Assembly: GCF_949628215.1 (NCBI RefSeq)
Contig: NW_027441255.1
Location: 20,001-84,000 of the forward strand
Source: Phalacrocorax aristotelis
Taxonomy: Eukaryota; Chordata; Aves; Suliformes; Phalacrocoracidae
Length of the DNA stretch: 64,000 nucleotides
Direction of reading: 5' to 3'
In this document: one piece after another, positions 1-11,500 of the stretch
Numbering within the stretch: the stretch's first letter is position 1
How the letters are laid out: the number at the start of each line of letters is the position of its first letter
Program-made: the position numbers and the translations under genes
Notes under the pieces: generated by a model
Told to the model about the DNA's origin: nothing
Databases searched by the model: none
The model's input: the letters and a program-made list of their open reading frames with translations, nothing else

Positions 1-2527
1 TAACAGTAGACTATCGTGGCCTGAATGAAGTCACTCCACCGTTGAGTGCTGCTGTGCCAGACCTGCTAGAACTTCAACACAAACGGGAGTCAAAGGCAGC
101 CAAGTGGTATGCCACAATTGATATTGCTAATGCATTCTTCTCAATCCCTCTGGCAGCAGAGTGCAGGCCACAGTTTGCTTTCACATGGAGGGGCGTCCAG
201 TACACCTGGAATCGACTGCCCCAGGGGTGGAAACACAGTCCTACCATTTGCCATGGACTGATTCAGACTGTACTGGAACAGGGAGAAGCTCCTGAACACC
301 TTCAATACATTGATGACATCATCGTGTGGGGCAACACAGCAGAAGTTTTTGAGAAAGGAGAGAAAATAGTCCAAATCCTTCTGAAGGCTGGTTTTGCCAT
401 AAAACAAAGTAAGGTGAAGGGACCCGCACAAGGGATCCAGTTCTTAGGAATCAAATGGCAAGATGGTCATCGTCAGATCCCCAAGGATGTGACCAACAAG
501 ATAGCAGCCATGTCTCCACCAACTAGCAAAAAGGAAACACAAGCTTTCTTGGGCGTTGTGGGTTTTTGGAGAACGCATATTCCAAATTACAGTATGATCG
601 TAAGCCCTCTCTATCAAGTGACCTGGAAAAAAGAATGATTTCAAATGGGGCCCTGAGCAATGACAAGCCTTTGAACAGATTAAACGAGAAATAGTTCATG
701 CAGTAGCTCTTGGGCCAGTTCGGGCAGGACAAGATGTAAAAAATGTGCTCTACACCGCAGCCGGGGAGAATAGCCCTACCTGGAGCCTCTGGCAGAAAGC
801 ACATGGGGAGACCTGGGGTCGACCCCTAGGGTTTTGGAGTCAGGGATACAGAGGGTCCGAAGCCCGCTATACTCCAACTGAAAAAGAGATATTGGCAGCA
901 TATGAAGGGGTTCGAGCTGCTTCAGAAGTGGTTGGTACTGAGGCACAGTTGCTCCTGGCACCCCGACTGCCAGTGCTGGGCTGGATGTTCAAAGGAAGCG
1001 TCCCCTCTACACACCATGCAACTGGTGCTACGTGGAGTAAATGGGTTGCACTGATCACCCAGCGGGCTTGAGTAGGAAACCCCCGTCGCCCGGGAATCTT
1101 GGAAGTGATTATGGACTGGCCAGAAGGCAAAGATTTTGGACTATCACCAGAGGAGGAGGTGACACGTGCTGAAGAAGCCCCACTGTATAACAAACTGCCA
1201 GAAGATGAGAAGCAATATGCCCTGTTCACTGATGGGTCCTGTCGCCTTGTGGGAAAGCACCGGAGATGGAAGGCTGCTGTATGGAGCCCTACACGACAAG
1301 TAGCAGAAACTGCTGAAGGAGAAGGTGAATCGAGCCAGTTTGCAGAGGTAAAGGCCATCCAGCTGGCCTTAGACATTGCTGAACGGGAAAAGTGGCCAGT
1401 GCTCTGTCTCTGTACTGACTCCTGGATGGTGGCCAAATGCCCTGTGGGGCTGGCTGCAGCAGTGGAAGCAAAGCAACTGGCAGCGTAGAGGCAAACCCAT
1501 CCGGGTAGAGAACCTGGTTGTAAAGGTACGTCATGTGGATGCTCACGTCCCCAAGAGTCGGGCCACTGAAGAACATTGGTACAACCAGCAGGTAGATCAG
1601 GCTGCCAAGATTGAAGTGGCTGAGGTGGATCTGGACTGGCAACATAAGGGTGAACTATTTCTAGCTCGGTGGGCCCATGACACCTCAGGCCATCAAGGGA
1701 GAGATGCAACATACAGGTGGGCTCGTGATCGAGGGGTGGACTTGACCATGGACGCTATTGCGCAGGTTATCCACGAATGTGACACATGCGCTGCAATCAA
1801 GCAAGCGAAGCGGGTAAAGCCTCTGTGGTATGGGGGACGATGGCTGAAATATAAACATGGGGAGGCCTGGCAAATTGACTATACCACGCTCCCACAGACC
1901 CGCCAAGGCAAGCGCCATGTGCTTACAATGGTAGAAACAACGACTGGCTGGCTGGAAACATATCCTGTCCCCCACGCCACTGCCCGGAACACTATCCTGG
2001 GTCTCGAAAAACACGTCCTGTGGCGACATGGCACCCCAGAGACAACTGAGCCAGACAACGGGACTCATTTCCGAAATAGCCTCATAGACACCTGGGCCAA
2101 AGAGCACGGCATTGAGTGGGTGTATCACATCCCCTATCACGCACCAGCCTCTGGGAAAATTGAACGGTACAATGGACTGTTAAAAACTACACTGAGAGCA
2201 ATGGGGGGTGGGACATTCAGGCACTGGGATACACGTTTAGCAAAAGCCATGTGGTTAGTCAACACGAGGGGATCTGCCAGTCGAGCTGGCCCTGCCCGGT
2301 CAGAAATCCTACATACTGTGGAAGGGGATAGAGTCCCTGTAGTGCACGCAACAAGTATGCTGGGCAAAACAGTCTGGGTTCTTCCCGCCTCAGGCAAAGG
2401 CAAACCTTTGTTCGTGGCATTGCTTTTGCTCGAGGACCTGGGCGCACTTGGTGGGTGATACGGGAGGATGGAGAAATCCGATGTGTGCCTCAAGGGGATT
2501 TGATTTTGGGTGAAAACAGCCAATGAA
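1..2527 (+). pseudogene. ERVL-like pol remnant: RT, RNase H, integrase (unit A)
   Basis: Reading along the + strand, the frame up to 638 gives the RT palm and thumb with the catalytic motif YIDD and the LPQGW segment. A frame break near 630 is followed by stops at 661-663, 1069-1071 and 1486-1488 in the next frame. That frame carries RNase H with the DGS, AEVKA and CTDS acidic sites. Another frame change near 1420-1450 leads to the integrase (open to 2458), with an HHCC zinc-binding region and D, D and E catalytic residues in QIDYT, PDNGTHF and GKIERY. A last frame break near 2415 separates the C-terminal tail. It cannot encode a working polyprotein. All of these breaks are shared with the unit C copy, so they predate the duplication. 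Confidence 0.88.
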
Positions 2528-2934
2528 CTGAATGGCACAATGTGAACTGCTAGATAATATTGTCTGTCACCTCTGTGTTGTATCAATGATATCAGAGTAC
2601 GAGCCTCCCAATCCATGGAATATAGACTGTGAAACAAGCAAAGTGCAGCAGTGACGGAACGATGACTGACTCGGTATGCAGCAACCCGACGCCACACACA
2701 TCATCTCTCCCACCCTGAAAGACTGATACGACAGATGGAGCCCAGTGTCATGGACTGGGTGAACTCAATGGACATTTTAATGGACATTTTACAGGGAAGG
2801 TCCATGAACTAAGGGAATGATGTCTGTGTATTATGTTAAAGGATGGGAAGGGGAAGGGTGGTGGTTGGTAAGGTTGTATTGCATCGTATGGGACCTGGGC
2901 ATGGTGTAAATGGTATGGAATAAGGGGTGGAGAA
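2528..2934 (+). other. Non-coding 3' internal region of the ERVL-like provirus (unit A)
   Basis: About 400 bases between the end of integrase and the 3' LTR. I see no env-like reading frame and no other gene. The stretch just before the LTR is purine-rich (aaggggtggagaa, 2922-2934) and would serve as the polypurine tract that primes plus-strand DNA synthesis. Confidence 0.7.
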
Positions 2935-3347
2935 TGTGCTGGTTTTGGCTGAGACGGGGTTAATTCTCCTCACTGTGGGGGTCGGCTACCTTTCCAGCTT
3001 CCCGCGCTCTGCCGTGTGGTGGTGGTGGGGGGGCTGGGAGGGGCAGGGCCATGGTGGGGGCAGCTGACCCCGACTGGCCAATGGCATGTTCATTCCATAC
3101 CATGTGACACCATGACCAGTATTCGGCGGTTCGTTCCCCTCCCCCCTCCCTTCCCCTCCCCCGGGGCTTTGCGCCTCTTGTTGTTCTCCTTTACATTGCA
3201 TTTCTGTTGTTGTTTCTTTTAATTTTAATCATTAAACTGTTCTTATCCCAACCCGCGAGCGTTACCCTTCTGATTCTCTCCCCCATCTACCGGTGGGGGA
3301 GTGAGCGAGCGACTGTGTGGGGCTGAGCTGCCGGCTAAACCACGACA
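2935..3347 (+). repeat. 3' LTR of the ERVL-like provirus (unit A)
   Basis: A 413-bp LTR that begins tgtgctgg and ends ccacgaca, so it has the canonical TG...CA ends. It looks identical to the 3' LTR at 44966-45378 and differs from the 5' LTR at 39862-40278 at roughly eight positions plus a poly-G tract. The direct flank ctcct (3348-3352) matches the target duplication seen in unit C. An attaaa near 3231 is a possible poly(A) signal. Confidence 0.9.
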
Positions 3348-3408
3348 CTCCTAAGCAGGATCCCAAAGCACGCTTGTAACTGATGGTAGTTGCCCCTTCT
3401 CTTTGTAG

Positions 3409-4288
3409 GGGCTCCATTGATTGTATCCAGCTCATCAACGAGGAGCACATGGTGTCGGGTGCCGATGACGGGTGAGCACGGGGCCGCGACAGTGCCTGGG
3501 GTAGGTAGGCAAAGCCCCCTCCTGCAACCCCCTCATGCCTCCCCTCCCTGGTAGGTCTGTAGCCCTGTGGGGGCTGGCGAAGAAGAAGCCGCTGGCGCTG
3601 GCCCGGCAGGCGCACGGCATGCAGGACGCCCAGGGCCTGCAGCAGCCGTACTGCATCTTGGCGGTGGCTGCCCTGCGCAACAGTGACCTCCTGGCTACAG
3701 GTGTGGGGCAGCTGCTTTGGAGCAAGGGTTTGGGGGTGCAGGGGGTCTGTCCTGCCCCTGCCCCTGCCCCTGCCCCAGGTTGGGGTGCATGGCAGTCTCC
3801 TCTCTCTACCCTAGGCTCCCACAGTGCTAGTGTGAAGCTCTGGAAGTGCAGTGAGGGATTTTGGAAGCTGGAGCCCCTCTGGGCTATCCCGTTGGTATGG
3901 GTCAGGAGGTTGGGGATGCTGGAGCTGGGCTGGGGGTGTCTCTCGGCGGGTTCTCCCCTCCCTGGGCAGCAGGAGGAGGCTGCGCGAGCCTCTCGCCCTG
4001 CCCTGTCCCCTCCAGGTGGGTTTTGTCAACAGCCTCGAGTTCTCGGCAGCCGGTGACTTCCTGGTGGCCGGCCTCGGGCAGGAGCACCGGTACCGTCCCC
4101 CTTCCCCAGCGCTGGCTGGGGGCACAGCCTCCACTGCCTCGAGGGCTCGGTGGAGGGTGACCCCCATCTCTCTCATCTGCAGGCTTGGCCGGTGGTGGAG
4201 AATCAAAGAAGCCAAAAACAGCATCTGCATCATCCCCCTGAAGCGGAGGGCTACAGCCCCCAGCTCCCATGTCCCTGACAGCTCCTAG
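3409..4288 (+). CDS. RRP9: RRP9 copy A, last five exons (U3 snoRNP protein U3-55K), partial
   Basis: RRP9 is the U3-specific WD40 protein of the box C/D snoRNP that processes 18S pre-rRNA in the nucleolus. Only exons 11-15 are inside the window: 3409-3471, 3555-3700, 3815-3894, 4016-4089 and 4183-4288. They join in frame with GT-AG borders and end at TAG 4286-4288. The encoded C-terminal WD blades and the tail containing GRWWRIKEAKNSICIIPLK match RRP9 clearly. Intron 10 upstream holds the ERVL-like provirus. Compared with copy B, conserved positions are changed: the tryptophan in PYWIS is Cys, the following Ser is Leu, and the Arg in EGFRKL is Trp. The same changes occur in copy C. The upstream exons lie off the window, so intactness is unknown. 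Confidence 0.9.
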
Positions 4289-4520
4289 CCCGCTGGCCCC
4301 GGAGCCGCTGCACCTGGGTCATGAAACCCTTGTCCCTGGTGCTGCGCCCCATGTCCTTCGTGCAACCACCCTCCTGGGGCCGGCAGCGCTGGAGCGGGGG
4401 ATGGCGCGTGGCCCCCTGACCCTGCTGGCACCCATATCATGCTGCGGCTCTGCCCTCTGTGAGGGTCTGCCCCCTTCCCTCAGCTTTGGCCAGACCCGAG
4501 CTCTGGAGGACTCTGTTTTA

Positions 4521-4526
4521 AATAAA
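4521..4526 (+). terminator. RRP9_A poly(A) signal AATAAA
   Basis: AATAAA lies 233 bp after the RRP9_A stop codon and is followed by an A-rich tract. The equivalent signals in copies B and C are at 19179 and 46552. Confidence 0.75.
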
Positions 4527-4574
4527 AAATAAAAAAAAAAGAACAACACAAAACCCAAACCAAACCAAATCCAC

Positions 4575-4580
4575 TTTATT
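4575..4580 (-). terminator. Candidate minus-strand poly(A) signal convergent on RRP9_A
   Basis: The + strand reads tttatt, which is AATAAA on the minus strand. It lies only 50 bp beyond the RRP9 poly(A) signal and is kept in units B (19235-19240) and C (46606-46611). A 199-codon minus-strand open frame (5183 to 4584) stops four bases before it in each unit. Whether a minus-strand transcript exists cannot be told from sequence. Confidence 0.3.
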
Positions 4581-4731
4581 CACCTAAATTACCATGTCTA
4601 ATGCCCCACGGCTCCTGCCGCCCTGGCCTGCCCCGCTACCTCCTCCTGCCCGTCCCCTGGCACCGACCTGTCTGCCCACCCACCTCGGCGCTGGCCCCGC
4701 CGGGCCCGGGGGCCCCACCTCGGCTCCTACG

Positions 4732-4955
4732 GCGCGGCGGGGCCCTGTGCCCCGGGGAGGGGAGCGAGGAGCCCCGTCCCACCCCGCCCCCCCCGCCCGG
4801 TGCCAGCAGGTGGAACCCTCCAGGCGCGTGGCAACCAGTATGCGCGCGGCGGGGCCCTGTGCCCCGGGGAGGGGAGCGAGGAGCCCCATCCCACCCCGGC
4901 CCCCCCCGCCCGGTGCCAGCTGGTGGAACCCTCCAGGCGCGTGGCAACTAGTAAG
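4732..4955 (+). repeat. 112-bp GC-rich tandem duplication upstream of MROH_A
   Basis: Two units starting gcgcggcgg at 4732 and 4844 share the segments gccctgtgccccggggaggg and ccctccaggcgcgtggcaac. Each unit contains one GTGGCAAC, which resembles an RFX half-site. The unit length is not a multiple of three, which argues against coding use. Units B (from 19392) and C (from 46763) carry the same duplication. Confidence 0.75.
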
Positions 4956-5540
4956 CGGGGAACGCGGCCGCCCCCCGCAGTTGTGCGTCCCTGCGGCTGA
5001 GCGCACGGGAGGGCGTCCGGCCCCTCCGAGTGCCCAGCAGCCTTCGAGCGAGGGGAGCCCCGCGGGCCTTGTCCCGGGCCTCGTGTGTGGAAGAGAAAAG
5101 AGTCTCAGCGTGCCCGAGGGGCTGGGGGCTGCAGCCCAGCTTAGCCCAGCTACAGGTTGGGCGGCACCAGCCCCTGGGAGCAAGGGGACAGGGTACAGAG
5201 GGGTCCCTGCGACAAGGGGGGTGCCCTGCTACAGGTAAACCCCAGCCCCGTAGCAGGAGGAGGAAGAGGGAGTCAGTCTCACACCCCCCCCCCCGAGGCA
5301 AGGAGGGGTCCTGGGGAAGAGGGGAAGGGGGCACTCTGGGGGTGCCCCCCGGGGGAGTGCTATTGGGGCACTTTGTGACACCCTGGATCACCCAGTGCTG
5401 TCCCCCCCAGTGTCTGGGAGGACGGTGTTAGGACAGGGTGAGAGCAAAGAGCCCCCCAAGCATGGCCACCTCTGCCCCACTGCCCCTGGCAGGGCAGCCC
5501 TGTGGGGCACAGGGTCCCCCTCACCCCTTTCCTCCGCAGG

Positions 5541-8500
5541 ATGGCAGGGAGACCCCCTAGCAGGCCCAGGCAGGCCTGGGGGGAGAAGGAGGGTGTAGCT
5601 GCCCTGGCTCCCCACTCCGGGCCAAAGCCAAGCGAGATGTGCAAGGTCCAGCCACTGCAGGCGGGTGAGTGTGCAGGCGCTGCGGGCAGGGGGCTGCCTG
5701 CCCGTCCCTGCCCGGTCCCGCGCTCGCGTTGCCCAGCCAGGCTGGCATCGGGGCTCCCATGGCACAGTGGCCGGGGAGCCAGCCCTGTCACGGCACCCCG
5801 GGACAGGGATCCTCCCTGCCAGCCGGTGGTAGCCTGTCCCTCACCTGGGCACGCCAGACCCCCCTCCCCGTGCTGCCCTCCAGCATTGCGCCCTCGCCCC
5901 TGGGGCTCACAGGGGACACCTGTGTCCCAGCCTTGAGCCAGGACTGGTGACATCCCTGGGAGCTGGGCAGAGGGCTTGGCTTTTTGTCCCCTGCTCGCCC
6001 CCCAGCCCTGCCTGCCTTCTCTCGGCCAGATCCGTGCTGCTCCACCTTGGCTCTGCCCGGGCAGAACGAGGATAACCTGGACATCATCCGAGCCTTCCTC
6101 AGGAGCAGACCAAAGGTATCCAAGGCCAATTCTATGAGGCTGCGCCCATGTCTCCTGACCAGTCTTTCTGCCCCCATCCCACGCTCGCAAGGTGCTGGGG
6201 GCTGTGCTGCCCCCCTCCCCCCCAACCTGTCTCACCCCCCTGACGCTCTCTGGCCGCCTGTCCCCTCCCTGGCTGGCAGCAAGAGGAGGAGAAGCTGAAG
6301 TTTCTGGCCTCCATCTACACCATCTGTAGCACCAGCAGCGCGGGCTCCACAACATGGGACATGCTTTACTTCTGTTTGCTGGAGGTGGTGGAGGCCATCG
6401 AGGTGAGGCAGGGGCAGTGGGCAGAGCCCTGGGGGCAGGAGAGGGCTCAGCCGGGCAGTGGGGTGCATGTGAGCACTGCTCTGGGTCTCCATCCCTGGAG
6501 ATGCTTGAAAGCCAGCTGCGTGGCCTGGCTGGAGCTGGGGCTTGGACCCAATGATGTTTGCAGGTCTCTCGGCCAGCCTGTGGTTCTGTGATGGGCACAG
6601 CCCTTCCCACCATGGGGCTTGGGACCACTGGGTGGGGAGGGAGTGCTGGGATGGTGGCACCTGGGCTCTGCCAGCCCCGCAGGCTTTTGATGGGCAAGGG
6701 AGACTGCCCCATCCCGATCCATCCCACCCTGCTGTGCTGCACAGGTGCTGCTGCAAGAGGAGCCCACTGACCACCTGGGTACTGTGGTGTGGCGGCAAGC
6801 CATGCTGACCATCGCCTCCATGAGGTACTTGCCGCAGCCCCCAGCTTGGCCTCCCCACTGCTGGGCAGCCCTAACGGCACCTCTCCCAGGCAGGGGCCAC
6901 CCCCAGTCCTGGGTCCAAGAGGGAGGCAGACAGCAGGGCAAGGGGTGCCATAGGCTTTTCCCTCCAAATGCAAGTGTCAGTGTCATGGGGATCAGCCCAG
7001 GTCTCCAACCCTGGGGTCTGTCTCCTCCTTGCTGTGTCTGAAGAGCACCTCTCTGTCCCTACAGCAAGGCGGGGCTGCTTCTGCAGGAGATGAGCAGCAG
7101 ACTCCTCCACATCTGCTTCTGCAGCATCTTCCACCTCCCTCCACAGGACACCCAGGGCCCTGAGGCTTCTCTCTACTCCGAGGTATGCCACGGGGTGAGC
7201 CATGGGGAGCTCCCCCACCCCGAGGCCCCTTCCTGGGCACCGCAGGGTGCAGCCACGCCCACCCCCCACCCCACCCAGGCTTCTAGGGCTGCCCCAAGAC
7301 TCTGTCCCCCTCACAGACCCTGGCCACGATGGACAGCATGCTGCAGGTGCTGGTAAGCAGCGCCGGTGCCCTCAGCATCCTGGAGCTGCAGAACATCTTG
7401 CAGGTCTGGCCTTGGCACAGGGTCCCCACAAGCATTGACCCATGGCTTGAGTGGTGCCCCGCCCCTCCCCAATCAGTGCCTGGTGCAAGGAGGGGGACAA
7501 AGATGTTCCTCCTTCCCTGCGCTGCCTCCCCACCAGCCCCCTGCCTCCTGGCTGCTGCCAGAGCTCCTTTTGCTCCTGCCCCAGCCCACCCCGCTCCTGC
7601 AGCCCTGCCTGCTGTTCGTCCTGCCCAACACTCCCTCACAGATGGATCTGCCTGTCTGGCAAGGGGAGCCCAGCCCTGGGACTTTCCCCCGGGCCACATC
7701 CTAGAGCCTCCACCACAGGTCCCCAGGGAGGTGGTCACCCCAAAGTCTTGGGTTCCTTGGGTGGGGGGTGGAGGGACCTTTTTTTGGGTGGGGAGCGAGT
7801 GAGTGGAAGGCAGCAGAGGCAGCGGCAGGAGTGGGATGCGGTGGCCTGCCTGGCTGCAGCAGGTTGCTTCGAGGGGCAAGAAGGGCACGTGCCCTGGGCC
7901 CAGGCCCTGCCCCGGCGCAAGCCTGGCCATGCCGTGCTGTGCCATGCCACCTCCCTGGCAGATCAGCAGCTTTTCTCCTCCCAGCTCCTGCTGCCCTTCA
8001 CCGATTCCAAGCTGGCAGCAGTGCAGGAGAGGGCTGTGGCACGGATTGCCAGGCTGGCCAACTTCATCGCCACCGAACCCCTGCTGCAGGTACCGAGCTC
8101 CCAGTCTGGGCAGCCCCAGACCCCCATCGCTATGCTCCTGAGCCCCAGCACCTCCCAGGGAAGCTGGGCACCCAGTCAGCAGGAAGTCAGGAGCAGGGGT
8201 CTTTGCCCTGCCCCTGTCCTTGTCCGTGCTCTCTCCCAAGGCAGGAACCTGGGTCCAGCAGCCCTCCCCTGCGCTGGGCTGCTGCCTGGCTGCTCTGGGA
8301 GCAGCTGGGGCTCACCTTGTGCCTAGGCTCACCTCATACCCACACTGCCTCTCTTCCTCCAGGTCTGCCCCTGCTTCGCACAAGCTGTAGTCCTCAGGCA
8401 TCAGTGCTCCAAGACACATCGGTTTGTGATGCTGGGGAGGCTGGTTGGGCACCTCACCCTCTGCTGCACCTGTAAGGACAAGGCGACCCGCCGCGAAGCT

Positions 8501-11500
8501 GCAAAAGCTCTCCGTCACCTGCATGCCTTCATCCTGCAGCAGAGAAGTAAGAGCAGCTGTGATGGGCTGGGTGCCCCCAGGCACGGGCAGCCAGGGACCA
8601 CTCTCCTTGGTGAGAGAAAGCCTGATCCAGCCTGCCTGCCTGCAGTCTAAAGAGCCATTTCCCCTTGCCCCTGTTCGCAATAGCCCCAGACCCTCCCTGG
8701 GTATCTCCTCCCCAGACCTGCCTGGGTGCCCTCTTTCTTTACTAGTGACTTTTCTGCCTAAAGCTCTCAGACTGCACCTCCAGCTCTGCACCCTCTCTCT
8801 GAGCACCCTGGTTTTCGTCCTCCCCAGGCAGGTGGCCCTGGCTGCATGACACAGGGCAGCTGCAGCTCTGGGAGGACGGGCAGATCTCGCAAAAAAGCAG
8901 CGCTAACGAAATCTTTTCGGTAAGAAGTGCCTTCGGCTCCTGCCTGGGGTGGTCAGCATGAGTGAAGGGACACCTGATGCGTGGGGATGATGTGGGCTCA
9001 CGCTGTTCCTGAGCGGAGGCTAGGCAAAAGCCCGCAGCAAGCTCCGCTTCCCCACAGAACCCTGACCCCCACCATCGGTCTCCTCCCCAGCGCAGCTCTG
9101 CATCCCACTCTCACTGCACAACCAAGATGCTCTGTGTGATGCTCTAGGTGACAAACCTCCCCTCCTCTCCTTCATCGCACAGATGTTCAAGTACCACCTC
9201 CAGCCCTCTGACCAGGTAGACATCATCCTCATGGCCATCAAGAGCTTGAGAGCCCCAAGCGCCTACAGCATCAGGGTGGCTGCCCACATGGTGGAAGTCC
9301 TTGTGGCAGACCCTGCCTTCCCGATGGGACAGGTGAGTAGCCCGTGGGTGGCACAGCCAACACTCGGGCCCACCAGAGGATCGTTCCTCCCTGGGCCCTG
9401 TGGCTGACCAGCACTGATGCCATCTCAAGCCAGCGTACTGCAGCAGGAATGCAAAGCGGCTCCCAGTGGGAGCTGGGTAAACAGCTGCGCTCACCCCGCT
9501 GACACCCCCACTCCCTTCTGTGTCTGTCGTCCAGGTGCTGAACATCGTGTGGGCCATCTACAGAAACCTGCCCTTCATCAGGGCGGTGGTAGCCCTCAAC
9601 AGCCTGGAGAGGGCCCTGCTGGTGCTGATGCACAAACAGCCCAGCATGGTGGTGGCCAGCCTGTTGCAGTGCTCCCCAACATGTACCTGGTACGGGGCCC
9701 ACCAGCCTTTGGGGGTCCTCTCACTCTGGGAGAGGGGCCCTAAGACCCTCCCGAGGGACTTCAGCCTGGCCATCCTCCGGGGTGTCCCTGCTGACAGAGC
9801 CCCGGGTCCCCGCAGTGTTGCGATGCGCATGTGGAAGGTGACACTCTCCAAGCCCCAGGTTGCGGAGAAGGTGCTGCAGGAGCTGCTCAGCAGGCTGATG
9901 AACCAGTCGCCGTGCAAGACCTCCACCTCTACTGGGGACAACCCCCGCGTCCTCTCCCTGGCTGTGAGTTACTGGATGAGGCTTCACTGACCTCTGGGGC
10001 TGCTCTCGGCTGTCCAGGGCCTCCACTCTCCTTCCCTGCCCATCCCAAGCCTTGACGTCCCCAGGGGCGTAGGGACATCTCAGTGTCTAGCTGTCTTCTG
10101 CAGGCAGCCAGGACGGTAAGCGAGATCCTCCTGCAGCGCATCTGCCTGCGGGAGGTGGAGGCGATTTTCCCCCAGCTTTTCCTGGCACTGCTTTTCCAAG
10201 TGTCATTCACCACGGAGTTGACGGTGCAGGAGGTGCACATCTTTTGGAGGGAGCACCAAGAGGATCTGCTCGGTCCCATCAGGTGCTCCATCCCTGTCCT
10301 CTCATCCCTGCCAGCTACCTGGAGCCAAGGCAGGGGTGCCAGTGGGAGCTGAGCATTTCTCTTTGTGCAGGTCTGTGGTGCAGTCCATGAGAGTGCTGCT
10401 CTGCAGCATGGGCTTTGAGAGCCAGGCGCTGGCCATTGAGGCGCAGGGTGGCTGGGATGCCCTGCTCAGCAGCCAGACCCACCTCATGGGAGTCCGCATT
10501 GTGGCCAGGTGAGAGGCCCTTCTCCCTTGCTCCTCGGGGACCATCACCCCATGTCACCCCCTCCCTTGGGGGCACAGGTGGCAGAGGGCTCCCGTTGCTC
10601 AAAGAAAGCGCTGCAGGTGGGTGATGCCCAGAGTGGTGCAAACCCCAAAGATATGTGTCTGCCTGGCTCAGGCCTGATGGTGCCTCCTTCCCCCTGCCAG
10701 GGAGATGATGAAGACCCCAAGACCCCTGCTCTCCACCATCTTCTGCCATCTGGCAGAACTCCTCAGTGTGGAGGAGCCCACCTGGGGGATGATCGCCATG
10801 GCCTTCCTCGTTGAGGTGAGCCTGACGGCACTGTTCCAAGCTCTCTCCGATGCTCAGCTCTCCCATGCCAGCTGCTGTGGGGGGAGCTGGGGCAGCAGAT
10901 GGGCTCTGGTTGTCGCCGTGGAGGAGCAGGCGAGCAACCAGTGTGGTGGAGTGTGGGGCACGGGGCTTCTCCACAGTCCCTGCTGCCTGTGTCTGGGCTT
11001 GGTCGTGACCCAGCATCCTTGCCCCGAGGTAGTGGTTGGAGGCAGCACCCGCTGTGTGTGTTTCAGATGTTGGGCTGTACCAGCCTCAGTGAAGAGCTGG
11101 ACCGTGCCCTGGAAATCTTCCCCATGTATCTGCAGAGCCAGTGCCTGGGGATGCCCAGCCTGGTGCTCAGGGGCCTCCTCAGGCTCAGTGAGAGGCCCGA
11201 CACGGTGAGTAGGGGGCAGCAGGGACAGCCGGGACAGCAGCCCAGGGTGGAGCAGTGGGTGACGGGTAACGTGGTGGCTCGGGCTTTTCTGGGCACAGGG
11301 AGCCGTGCCGGCTGCTGCCAGCTCTCCTGCCTGCCCTGCCCTCTGCCCCATGACTGTGCCGTGCAAGGAGAGAGGCAGTAGTGCCGAGGGGAAGGGGCTT
11401 CTGCTGCCAGCACGTCCTGGCAGGGGTGCTGGTGGCAGAGTGACCAGCCCGAGCGTGGGGTCTGCAGAGCCTGACCGTGGGGTGCTGAGCCCCGGGGTGA

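Larger units (their letters stand above)
1..3347 (+). mobile_element. ERVL-like provirus, 3' half (unit A copy, cut by the window edge)
   Basis: This is the right-hand part of a class III (ERVL-like) endogenous retrovirus: reverse transcriptase, RNase H and integrase remnants, an env-less 3' region and a 3' LTR. It corresponds base for base, as far as I compared, with 42032-45378 of the complete provirus in unit C. It sits in intron 10 of RRP9_A, in sense with that gene, and is followed by the 5-bp target duplication ctcct at 3348-3352. The class assignment rests on the RT and integrase motifs, the lack of env and the TG...CA LTR. The left half, including gag and the 5' LTR, lies outside the window. 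Confidence 0.9.
4541..5539 (+). other. Intergenic CpG-rich region between RRP9_A and MROH_A; probable MROH promoter and 5' UTR exon
   Basis: About one kilobase without a convincing coding region. From about 4600 to 5250 it is very GC- and CpG-rich, with a 112-bp tandem duplication (4732-4955). A stretch from an acceptor-like site near 4980 to the donor ctacag|gtaaac at 5234/5235 looks like a non-coding first or second exon of MROH. The long open frames on both strands here are expected from the base composition. An inverted poly(A) signal lies at 4575-4580. Confidence 0.5.

Noticed and set aside
5360-6973. 537-codon minus-strand open frame over the MROH_A 5' exons
   Set aside because: It spans several + strand exons and introns in GC-rich DNA, shows no recognisable domain, and has only an altered or split counterpart in copies B and C. 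It is a composition artefact.
9060-9182. Extra coding sequence upstream of MROH coding exon 10
   Set aside because: An open frame extends upstream in B and C, but the acceptor gcacag|atg at 9183 fits the phase of the previous exon and the alignment expected for the family (KYLQPSD-type start). Copy A also lacks the alternative upstream AG.
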